From contig NC_092793.1 of NCBI RefSeq assembly GCF_918797505.1, positions 1,922,001 to 1,986,000 on the forward strand: a stretch of DNA of 64,000 bases, given 5' to 3'. The position numbers and the translations under genes were made by a program. Shown here piece by piece: positions 21,301 to 33,300 of the stretch (positions within the stretch are counted from its first letter, which is position 1; each line of letters starts with the position of its first letter). The stretch comes from Bemisia tabaci (Eukaryota; Arthropoda; Insecta; Hemiptera; Aleyrodidae). The notes under the pieces were generated by a model. It ran no database searches. It saw only the letters and a list, made by a program, of their open reading frames with translations, and had not been told where the DNA came from.

Positions 21301-24300
21301 TTTTGTAAAAAATGCAACATAGCTATTTAACACTTTCAAAGCAAAGCTTTAAATCTACAGACGTTCAACATTATTGTTTTTATTCAAGAATAATGTCAGG
21401 CAGGACATGTCTCAGAGTCAATTTGACCAGTTCGTTTTCAGTATCCTGATAGACAAGGTGAGCAGCTTTGATACAGTAATAGTTACTAGCAGGCTGTCGA
21501 GTCATGTTCATGTGGTTTGATTCTTGATTTAGCAAAATGATAGTATTCGCACATTTTTCAAAGCAATTTCTGTCATCAGAGCTTGCATTTGGTTGGTTTA
21601 CAATCAGCCACAAATCAAGTAAACATTAATCTCACTCAATGAGGGAAATAAAGCACAACTCATGGGCTACTAAGCCAGCCGGACCAAAAATACCCCCTGG
21701 TACCAAGTTACACAAAATCGATTTAATAGGAGCTGAGATAGCATTTTAGGACCTGTTCACCATCTTCAGTAGAGAATGAGAAATAGATAGTATTTATGTA
21801 ATATTATTGAAGCACTGATTCAAAAGTACAGCACTTACTGCAGGTAAATGTAGGAATAAGAAGAATCTATTTTAAGATCTATAATCTTTAATCTATAAGA
21901 AGAATCTATTTTAAGAAGATTTCGAAATTCCAAGTTTCACAAAAATTGATGGAACATGAGCTAAGATAACATTTCCGGCGACATCAGCCATCTTAGATTT
22001 GCAAATATTGAAAATATGAAATAAATTCGAGTTGCCCGTCAAGAAATAACCCCCACCCCCGATACCATGTTTCACAGAAATTGATAGAACATGAGCTTAG
22101 AAAGCATTTCAGGCCACGTCCGCCATCTTGGATTTGGGACCACCAAATTTTCCTTTTTTTCGTTTTTCTTATTCACTATCCGCGCCCACTCAAGAGGGTT
22201 GTTATTGGTTTTCTCGGCCGAAGGCCGCTACCCGCTACCACTTTTCGGGCATAACGCCCTGTAGGAATATCCCTTTTTCATGACGCCATCAAATTTTCCA
22301 TCTTTTAGATTTTTTTTATTCACTATCTACGTCCACTCGAGAGGGTTGTTATCCTTTTTCGTGGCCGAAGGCCGCCACCTCTTTTCCGGTGAACAGTATC
22401 ATAAAGTGAACGCTGCACCAATTATGTTCTCTCTTTCATGGCGCGGCTCCAATACAAAACTCCTTTAGTAGTTTGGAATATGAGTCGCAGTCGAAACTCG
22501 CAACGCGCCCGCTGCAGTGCCCGTATCGCAGCTTGGTTTCGTGGTTTTGTCACGGTTCCATTGCGTCCTTTATTTGAACAGCCCATCATCAAAACTCCTG
22601 AGGTCGTTTAGTAAGTGGACCCCTCATTGCTACTTTCCGTCTTTCTGCTGCATTTCATTAATGGTCCATTTCTAAACTGCCAAAGAAGTTTACTAAGTGG
22701 ACCGTCACTTTATTGGATTATTTCGTTGTTAAATTAGTGAGTACCCACCATGGACCAAGAGAATAAATAAGAACCCCCGACTCCAGTTAGCGGCAACACT
22801 AGCGGTGCCTGGCAGAGGGTCTAATGAACTGAACCGACGATTAAGTTCTCCAGTTCCATGTTTCCATGCACCACCTATTTAGACTTGTCACTCAGGGATC
22901 AAGGAAATTTCTAGATCTTCAAGGTCCTTCTGAGGTTCTAAAGAGTTTAATGTGAGAAGTTTCTCATTTTTATTTCCATCTTTATAAGTCTTCGGGTACA
23001 TAAACTGGTAATAATGGGATGTGTCTTTTCTAACCTTTTTACTCAGTAGCAACTGCTGTTGAGAGAGCAAAAGGAAGTGTGTATGTAGTGTGCAGTAGTA
23101 TTGTACTTTTAGCTGAAGGCGAATCTTTGTGAAAATGAAATCTTTTTAGAGAGAAATAGTGCCGTACTGATAAAGATCAGCTGAGTGTCACAAAATCAGA
23201 GATACTTGACTTTAAGCCCTTAATTTGATTATTGGCAAGTCTCTTTGATTCTGCCTCAGAAGTTGACTGAATCATCAAATTTGCTTGTGTTTTGAAAAGA
23301 TACTTCAAATCAAAGTCTTTCACATTGACCTCTGCAGAAGGTATGTATCTATACTACAGTGAAACCTCGCTAAGTCGGTTTCCGGATAAGCCGGTTACCC
23401 GCTTTAGTCGGTAGAATCGCCCGGTCCCGTTTATCACCCATATAACACAATGCTAAATAAGTCTCGGTATCTCGGTTTGGTCAGATTCTGAACCCGCTTA
23501 ACTCGGTGAAATTTTTCCATCTCGACCTGTTTTTCTTCGATCGTCACCCGTGACCAAGCGTAGGTAGTGTTTCCGTGCGCGGTGCGGGTCGGGTCAAGTT
23601 ACGCCACGAAGGGTGAGCGAATCTCCGAGAAAGCGCAGCGCAGTGCGAGAAACGACATCGGAAATAGAGAGATAAGGAATCAAAAACACTCGATAACGAC
23701 ACGAAAGATGAGATAACAGTAGAGAATAGGATATCTGATACCGCGTGTTATCTTATCGCGCGTGTGAAAACACGCATGCATAATTAAGCAATTTCACGCA
23801 TCGATGAGTTGACAGGTCAAGTCGGCACCGGCCCCTCTCCCCCTACCATCTTGCATTGCCCTTCCCCGCTCCCCCCAGGAATCTTCCGCAGAGTTTTTCG
23901 GAGATTTTAGCGAGTATTGATACGTTGCATTTTCAGTTCAACGACCCGCCATAGCGGGTGGCCGCGGCGCATCACCGCGCGGCATGCCGCGTGGGGTGCG
24001 CGGGGGGTGATACGCAATGGGGTGCCGCGGCACCCCAACATACGATTAACCCGATGACTTCATGATGCCCTGACACTTACAACACGCAATTTCAAGTGCA
24101 TCTCATGAAATTTTACTCTTTAGTACCATTTTCTTCGATCAAATGGCTCTCCTAAACACTCCTACAAGTCACTCTACACGCACGTTTGCGTTTGTCCAAT
24201 TTAGGGCGCGAAATTTGAAAAAGCGCGGCAGGAAAAGTGGCAGTCCGCGTAAGTCGGTAACCCGCTTAACTCGGTAAATTTCCTCAGTCCCGATGAAAAC

Positions 24301-27300
24301 CGACTTAGCGAGGTTTTACTGTATTTCATTAGTTTGCTAAAATAAAATACATTAAATTATCTGAGTAAAAGAATCATAAAATTTACAACGAACATTGCAT
24401 GGAATACTACCTACTGTAGAGGTACGATCATGGACCACTGTGACGTTAGTTTACTGCACCCTCTGCCAGGTTCGCTGCAGACACGCGGTAACGGGTTTAA
24501 ATTGGAAGTTGTCCTTATTTATTCTTTTGACCCATGTCCCCATCCGGAACCTCATCTCCTCTCACTTCTCCTGAATGTGCGTAAAGGGGGGGAGGGGTTG
24601 AAGATACAGGTTATGTTCAGGAACAGTTCCATATACTAAACTATTTCCCAAAAAAGCCTTGGTTTTTTCTATTGCCCATCAATGTTCCAAAAACACCAGT
24701 GTTTTCGGTGCCAAAAATTGCATTATCAGGAACAGTGAAAAGCATTACTTTGACATGGGACACACACTTTCCTGTTTATATTGAAATACTAAGTCTGAAA
24801 ATGACCCTGATTTATTTGTGTTATGCAACAACCTACCAGAAAAAGGAATTTTTCATGGAAAAGTTCCTTTTTTCTGGAGGAATCTGGATTCTTAGAAAAA
24901 TTGGCTATTTTTGAGAAATGACTTGCATCTATTTTTGACTCAGCACACAGTAAAACACTTATCACTTGTCTCCATAATTTTTTAAATGGGGATAAATGGG
25001 CTAATCATGCCATTCAACAGAGAAAACCACCTCTTCAGGCAAAATGAAGAAAATTTTGTTTACATGTGATACATGCTTTCCAATGTATCTTGAAATGCTG
25101 AGTCTACAAATGACCATGGTTTCTCTATAGCATGCACCAATTTTTCAAAAAATTGAATTTTCCTCGAAAAACCCCGCATTGAAGAAAATCTCAATTGTTT
25201 TTAGAAAGAGGTGGGTAAAGAGAAAAAATTGAGGTCATTTTCGGACTCCCAATTTTTTTTTTTTTTTTTTTTTTTTTTGCAGAAATGAGTGATTTTTTTC
25301 AGCAAAATAAGTGCGGAGCTGACACATATTTTTCACTAAAAAAATTGGCCGTTTTTTGTTTAAACGGGTATATTTTTTCTACGTTTTGCACTGCAGTTTC
25401 CCACTTTCAAAGGGAGTTGCAAATTTTTCATTAAGAGATTTTAAAATCATCCCGGCAGGTAGCGGTTTGGGCAATAAGGTAGTGCACAGCGCCAGAAAGC
25501 GCCGTAAAAGCAGCTCTTGTGTATGCACAATGTCAAATTTTTCCTTCATTGCAGAGAAAATTGAAAGGTCAAATGTTTTTTAGTATACATATAACCCTCA
25601 TCATTGGGAAGGTCCAAAATCAGGTTTCTCATGACTTGCTTCAGGTGCAGAAATATTTTTGAAAAAGTTTTTGAATTTGGGTCTTGGTGTTACAAGAAAG
25701 TTAATTATTTGCTGGACTGATCAAATGAAAATATTTAGAGAAAATATAAAAATCCATACCTCCTCAGGTGTCAAAACTTTACCGTCTTCATCTAATCTGA
25801 AAGTTTTACAGAGCACTAATCTACTATACACAGAGGTAAAGTCTCTCTCTACTTCCCTATTTGCAGCTTCCTCGATGAAAAGCCAAGGATGGCAAGGACC
25901 ACCTGAAATACAAAGAGAAATTTACACCTTTATTTCAAACTGTTCATAAAAATGTAAGAATTGGCTCACTAGAGGCGTTGTAAGATCAATTTTTAACTTT
26001 CGCCGCCCAATTTCTCCACACAGGTATTCAAGTAAGTATCTTCTGGAATCGACAACTTGTAAACTGGCATACCATTGAATTTCCTACTTTTTTACAAATA
26101 TGAATTGAGGATTATTATTAAATTATCAATTCCCATTGAACTTCACATGAGTTCCTAGGACCTCTTGCCGAAATCATACGCTGAATTTGGCAGCTGAATG
26201 TGGAAATCAACAGCCATCGCTCAACGGCTGAAATTTCGCAAATTCGAGTTATTTTCATTCAGATTTGTAACAAATCTATTCCAATAATTCAGAAAAATCC
26301 GACATTATCCGATGGTCGCTGAGCCTCGCTGCTGAATTTTCAGGAAAAATTCAGGTATCGGACCGATGACTTCCACGTTCAAGCCACACTCAACACCCAC
26401 ATTCAGTGAGTGATTCCGGTGTTTCACTGACCTAAATTTAAGAACTTTTTTCTGCATTGAGTAAAAAAGCCTTCTTTATACACAGATGCAAGGATGAACC
26501 TTTGAACTGTGAAAAAATCATGGCATTTGACTACAACTGCACTTTAATACATTTGCCGGCTCTAAAGATCATACCATTATTGCTGTAGGAAAGCAAAAAG
26601 CTAATAGTGGGGCCAATAGCTGGAAAATGTCATAAGAATCGTGCACTTCTGAAGAATGCATGAAATTATTAGGGATTTGTCTCGACCTTATGGACATTCG
26701 ATTTAGACGTAGACCCCAAAAATCTGAGTCCCCTAGGAGGGGAGGGGCAGGGGCGCCGGCCGTTTTGAGACAGATCCGCGCGCTGTGCTGCCTGCCCCGG
26801 GATGCGCGCGGCGGTGCAGTATGGTGTTACCGACGAAACAAACGCTTGCCTTTGTTTAATCTCAACGGTGCGCAGTTATAAAAATATTTATGAATATATA
26901 TTGTACTACTTAAATTTGGCACCGGCAAAAATGTTGAGTTTATACCCATTCACATTTTGGCAAGAGAGTTTGGCATCTCAAAATCAGCAACACTCCTATT
27001 TTTTCACTCATTGACCGGGTGTGATAACACTTCTTCCTTTGCCGGATATGGTAAAAAGTCTGCCTAGCAAACATATTTAAGAAACCCAAAACTTACTAAC
27101 ACTTTTCAAGAACTAACCGAAATGCCAAGAGATCCTCCCAACTGCACGAGAGGGTAGAATTTGAAGTCTTCATGCACGACAAATTCTCGCATCCCGAATA
27201 TCTGTTGACGCAGCCCGTAAAGAACTATCTACTAAAAAAAAAAGATGTTTTTTGATTGGCTTCCGCCAACTCGTGCGGCTCTTCATCAACACGTTTTAAG

Positions 27301-30300
27301 GAGCGCCTACCAAGCTGGTTACTGTTTTAGTCAGTGCTTTGTCCGAGAGCCAATTCACATGAAAACACGAAAAAATATGTGATAACGTGAGACGGGAGTC
27401 ATTATGGTCAACTAATCCAGAGGCGTCCATCACCTGCAGAAAACTTTTGAGCTGCAGTTGCAAAAGTTGCGACACGAATCGATGCAAGTGCAGGTAAGCA
27501 TCTTCGAAACCCCATGCAACTACCCCATTGCTATGCAATTGCGAAAATGGCATAGAACACGAGAGCAACAGCACAATCATTGAGGATCATGATGAGCCAC
27601 TGATTAATGAACACATTTGGTTTAAGTCCATTCAAAAGCCACTTTAAAAGTTCCATCGAAAAAATTGACACTTCTAAACTTTCGCATATTATTAATTAAA
27701 ATTTTTCTAGGATCATACTCTTAATTATAAATCTAACTGAAGTACTTCTGAATTCACAGTAACAATGAAAATTCCATTAAATTATTATTAAATAAACAAA
27801 ATAGTCATCAAAAATATTTGGAAAAATTTGATCAACATAGCCATCTCACAAATAAATTTCATACATTCAGTCTCATAGGAATCAATATATTGTGTCTCTG
27901 ACGAAGTGGAAATAATTTGCTTAAGATACAACCTGCATGAGAGTTTAACACCTGTTCTAATGATTGAAAGCTAGTCCATAAATATTGGGAAAATTTAACT
28001 AGGTCTCTCTTCATTTTTTTGGTCGTAATCTGATATAAGTCGTCCTGCAAGTAAAACAAAAACTTGACCAATTTTTCTTCCAGAGTATCAGCCAATGTTG
28101 AAACCTCAGGCGGTACCGGTACCGGTGCCGATGCCGCCCAAATGATTTGAGGGTGTGACATATCGAACTGTGACAAAAAATAAAAAAATTTACATTGTTT
28201 AAATGGGAGAATTCGCAACTTTACCACGTTATATACAAAAACCTGGACCACATTTCCAAAAAAAGAATAGATCGGGCTCATCTAGAGACAATTGGTGGTC
28301 GATAGCCGCAAAAATCATGAAAATCGGCCCGGTAGGTGCCACAACTAAGCGTTATCAGAAATGAAGGTTTAGGAGGCTTAAGAGCTCATAGTATAGAAGA
28401 TTACCTACGAAAGTGAAGCCTTATTTTAAAGGTATTTAGGGAGTGCGATATATTCATAATTATTTTCAAAACTGCGCATCGTTGAGATTAAACAAAGACA
28501 AGCGGTTGTTTTTTCAGTAAAACCATACTGCACTGCCGCCCGCGTCCCAGGACAGACAGCGCAGCTCGCGGATCTGCCTCAGAACGGCCGGTTCCCGCTC
28601 CCCGTCCCTCGATGGTTTTTCCCGTTCGGCGCCTTAAATATAAATCCCACAGAGAGATTGATAGGAACTAATTTTGCTCTTGATAAAATTTCACATCGTC
28701 GTCTTGCTGTAAAAAATTACGCTCACATCAACTGTTCGGAAGTTGGGCGAGTTCAAATAAGCGTCTAATCTGGTGTCCCCAGCTGTTTTAATCATCATAA
28801 TCTGAGAAACATGGGCAGATAAATTTTTTTTCTCATTTTCCACACTATTGTTGACTATTACATGCTATTTTCCACTTTACTTGGACTGAAATAAAAATTT
28901 AGGAGAACTTTGAATATGCAAATTGCCTACATCTGTCCCAAATTTGCGTGTCTCCCATGCCTGGTTCTTGACTTTAAATCGATGTTGCAGCATAACTTGA
29001 GTGATTATTTGAGAAAACTTTATCAAAGATGATACGTAATGCTTTTGAATTTGAGAAAAAAAATATGTCAATTTCTTTTTTGCTCCATCAATAACTTTTT
29101 CACGCGCTAGAATCATTGTCCCAAGAAACAGTCAGCAACAGTCAGGAGAGACATGGCAACGATGTAATAAGCTCTAAATGATTGCTGTACCGTTGAGGTT
29201 TTTCCAAAAACGACTTTTTTTGTTTCGATTGAATAGTTCACACGTCGCAGATGGCAAAAATTCTGAAATTCACACATTTTTGTGCATGATTAACGCCATT
29301 AACGATGCCAAACAAAATGCTATACACGATAACTAACAGGGCGTCAAGCATACACACACACACACTAATATCAGCTCGTAAAATACTTTCGAAGTGTGCG
29401 TTAGGGAAATTTTTTTCTTATTCCGATACTCTAGGATGAGCTACTAAATAATCCGTGAAAAAAAACCACCAAAATTGTCTTTACTATTAGAGATAAGCTT
29501 AAGAAACAGCCTATTTCCATTCTGTCCTGTTCCATCCTGTCCCATATGTTTCCATCCTGTCCCAGTGTCCCAGTTTAATGGGACAGAGTGGAAAACTGTT
29601 ACAACTGAGACTTGCTTGTTTAAGCCCTGTAGGCACTCTTTTCTACCGATTTAAGTGAAACCCGGTAAGTAGGCGGGGGTATTTTTCGATGGGAAACTCG
29701 AATTTTTAGTCGAATTTTGAAAATTTGAAAATCCAAGATGGCTGACATGACCTAAAATGCTATCGTAGCGCCTAATCAACTGAGACTTGTTTGTTTAAGC
29801 CCTGTAGGCGCTCTTTTCGACCGATTTAAGTGAAACTTGGTACATGGCCTAAAATGCTATCTCAGCGCCTAATCAAACGATTTACGCGAAACTTGGTACC
29901 CGCGGGTATTTTTGGATGGGGAACTCGAATTTTAGTCAAATTTCCAAGATTCGAAAATCTAAGATGGTGGCCGTGGCTTAAAACACTCTCTCGGTGACTA
30001 TTTAATTGATTTTAATGAAACTGGAAAATTTTAATAGGGGTTCAATAGGGTTTCTTATGTATCTTAGGCTACGAAATCGAAAAATTCCTGGGTTTTTTCC
30101 ATCGTGCACAGATTCTCCCGGAAAATTGACTCTTCTGGAAAAGCTAGATTTTTAAGGAAAATTCCGATTTCTCCGGAAAAATTCTGGACTTTCCCAGGAT
30201 AAATCGCATTGATACAGGTAAATGGAGATGTTCTTCAGAATCAGCGCCAAAAATCTACTCCGAAACCATTGGCAAATCTTTGGAAAATAAAAAAAAAAAA

Positions 30301-33300
30301 AAAAAAAAAAAAAAGTTGACCGATGTAATTGTTATGTAAATGTAAGTCCTCAAACTTTTCCTGGCTTTATCTCCACTTCAGCGGGTACACGCCCACTCGA
30401 AGTTTTAAAATTCGGTGTTTTTGATCCATTTTGTACTGCAATATTCCAAGAAATAAAAGCTTCTTCTCGTGTTAAAGGAAAACGGTCCGCATTTTGATAA
30501 ACAGACGGAGCTGTCTAAAAGACAAGCAGAATAAGCTCCAGATATCTTTCATGACGGATGAATTTTTTCTCAATGTTTATGGTTCTGCAAGATATGAAAG
30601 GGTTACATGTTTTCAATTATGCTTTAATTTAGTGCTCGACGATGCTTTAATGAAATTGTGTTCAATTTTCAATTAAAAGTATTATATGTCACCTCTGAGA
30701 TGAAAATTTGGGAAATCAGGCAAAATTAGAGCAAATTTTGGGAAGTGATACACTTGACGGTGGAAATTCGGGTTTAAACCCAACTATTAAGCTCGACGAG
30801 CTATATTTCCTAAGTCTACACCTAATGATAGTCAAAATAAAGTTTGCTTCGCCCAAAAATTCACAAAAAAATTTTGGGAGGAAATAGAACCTGGAATTAG
30901 ACCCTTATTTGAATTCACCCAGTTATTCAAAATTTGGGGGCCTCCCTGCCCCCCCCCCCCAGGGAGCGCAGATTTTTGGGGTCTATATCTAAATCGAATG
31001 TCCATAAGGTAGAGATGAATCCCTGAAAATTTCATGCTTTCTTCCAGAAGTGCACGATTGTTACGCTTTCCGGCCCCCCTACAATAGGAACCCATGTGCA
31101 CTACGGCTATAGCTTTCAAAAATGAGAACTCGAGAGGCTACTGTTTCTGATTCAGAGAGGACATTAAGAGACAAATTTCAGGCTCATTGATCATCGTCAG
31201 TCTTGGATATTCATCTCTCTCCGAATCATAGGTATCATCATAACTGTGGCTCCTCTAGTTCTCATTGTAGATGTAGTAGAGACAGCTTCATATTACCACT
31301 GTGTACCCAGAATTCTCTGAATTTTCGTCCTGATGAGTGGTTCAAACTGCAGCTGCAGTAAAGTGCCATGATTTTATTTACATGCATGAAAGCTGCTTAC
31401 ACAACGCTTTTTGGCGCTCTGTGATACCGAGCTGCTAAAGTCCCCAATTCTCTCAAAGCCTTTCAGAAATTTGGCACTCCCTCATTTCCTCTAAAATCCC
31501 CTGTCACCACCCGATCACTGGGCATCCCTTTTGTCTCCTCCCAGATAAAACCCAATCAAGCATCTTCTTCGGCAGCTTTTCTTCCGTCATCTTGTTAACA
31601 TGACCAATGACCATACCAGACATGCTGCTTGGTCAAGATGTCGAACACGATGTCATTTTCGATTCCCATGATCTGACGCACTATTTCATTATGGACCCAA
31701 TCTATTTTAGAAATTCCTGCCAATCTCCTCCAGAAATCCATCTCCGTTGCTCTTAGCATAACTTGTGTCTGTTTCTTCAGCTACCAAACTTCGCATTTAT
31801 ATGTAAAAATACTTTTGACCACAACGTTGTTAATTCTCCTCTTGTTCTCTTTGGAAATTCGCTGATCCTGGAGGATTCCATTGAGTATCGCAATGGCCTT
31901 TCTCTCTGAGGTGTTCCTTTCCTTGATAGCTTCATCCATCTTTCCATCCTGGATCAACCTCACCCGCAAGTACTTAAAGTCCGCGCAGCCTTTCATCTGC
32001 TGCCCATTCGCCAACTCAATGCTTTGATAATCACCTCCCAAAGTTTGGATGTACTTCACCTCAGATTTGGATGTACTGACTTCTAAACCCCACTTCTGAT
32101 ATTCCTTTACCAACTTGCGCTTCATGTACTCAGCATTGTCTTAATCTTACGCAATTACCACATAGTCATCGGCAAAGCAAATAGTAAACAGAGTTTCAAA
32201 ATCACCCAAGGGGACACCCATCCCAGCACATTTTCTCTTCCATCCTTTTAGCACATACTGTAGATACATTTTAAATAAAGTTGGTGACAGACAAGATTCC
32301 TGTTTTACACCCTCTGTTACATAAAAACCTTTAGAGAAGTCCCCTTGACATTTAATTTTAGTATAACTCCCTTCATAAAATTGCTTGGCAGCGTCAATCA
32401 ACCCCACTAAAAGGACGAGTATCGTTTCGGGCCTTTTCCAGCCCCACCTGGATTTTGCTGAATGTTTCATATTTTCAAAGTGCTAGTCCTAGGTAGACTC
32501 TATGCCAAATATTTTACCGAACGGAGCCCGTGCATAGGTGCAGCAGCGCCTCAAACCCAAAATCCTGGCATCGAAAAATCGTTATTTTCGTTGACTTTTT
32601 CAACTGTTTTCACTCTTCCAGCAGATGATTCATACATATTTTTTGGCTTACTTTCCAATTCTAGCTCTTAAAAAGGCCTCCAATGAGTTGTAAGGGGCCT
32701 TACGGTCAATTGTTGCCATTTGGGACCCATTTTTAGGGTTTTTTTCAATTTTACACACGTAGAACTCAATTTCAACTAAGAACCGTGTACCTTTTTGAAA
32801 AGAACGCAAAGAAATGAATAAACAGTGTTCAGTGAAACTTTTTCCTAGGTTGCCAAGTTTTCGAGAAAAATCGTTCCAAAGAGCCAAAAATGGTAAAAAT
32901 TCGATAAATTGCCACGCCTACGGTTCAAAAAAGTGGGCTCGAGTCATAGCTCATCCCGACGTTGCCAGCTCTCCATACAAAAGGGTGGTTTTGTATGGGG
33001 GGTCCGGTTCGTCTCCTCACATTCCCCACTCTCGGGTAAATATAATCTTGCAAAGATTATATTTCCACCGAAAGAGAGAAAAGGGAGGTTTCGGGTAGGC
33101 TGCCAAAAGAATTAACTGCTTTGTTGTAATGATTGCATGCGGATGTCAAATAACCGCGTTCCGGGTGTTGTGGACGATGGTTCGTTGAATAGAAACAGGG
33201 AACTTTCGGGACTGAAAAAAAAAAAAAAACTGTGCGAGACCTGGTTGAGATGCCATCCCAAGTACACGTTAAGATTACAAGAGAAATAATTTGAAGTATT

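Larger units (their letters stand above)
17448..25759 (-). other. SGSM3: SGSM3 8.3-kb intron
   Basis: Contains three diverged ~365-bp tandem units (18421-19340), a solo arm of the GGAAAA repeat family (19383-20545), a fold-back (20696-21165), an unknown ORF (21380-21613), repeats at 21660-22395, a pogo-like element (23357-24321) and another GGAAAA family stretch (24690-25240). 17448-18180 and 22400-23356 show nothing recognisable. Confidence 0.7.
26745..28600. mobile_element. TIR element with unknown minus-strand ORFs
   Basis: Terminal inverted repeats of about 155 bp, GC-rich at the ends: CGGCCGTTTTGAGACAGATC (26757 on) pairs with GATCTGCCTCAGAACGGCCG (28571-28590), and CTTTGTTTAATCTCAACG is inverted at 28480. 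Between them are two minus-strand open frames (27859-28165 and 27296-27580). The GC-rich ends stand out against the AT-rich intron. Superfamily not recognised. Confidence 0.7.

Noticed and set aside
17448..25759. A further SGSM3 exon between the two RUN exons
   Set aside because: The flanking exons join in phase as LTPEE/LLYRSVQ, exactly as in known SGSM3, so nothing is missing there.
25659..25949. Plus-strand 96-aa ORF
   Set aside because: Antisense shadow of the SGSM3 RUN exon at 25760-25902.
32814..33098. [13 protein letters not shown]... and its identical minus-strand twin at 35194-35409
   Set aside because: Mirror images produced by the palindrome arms; no family and no independent support.
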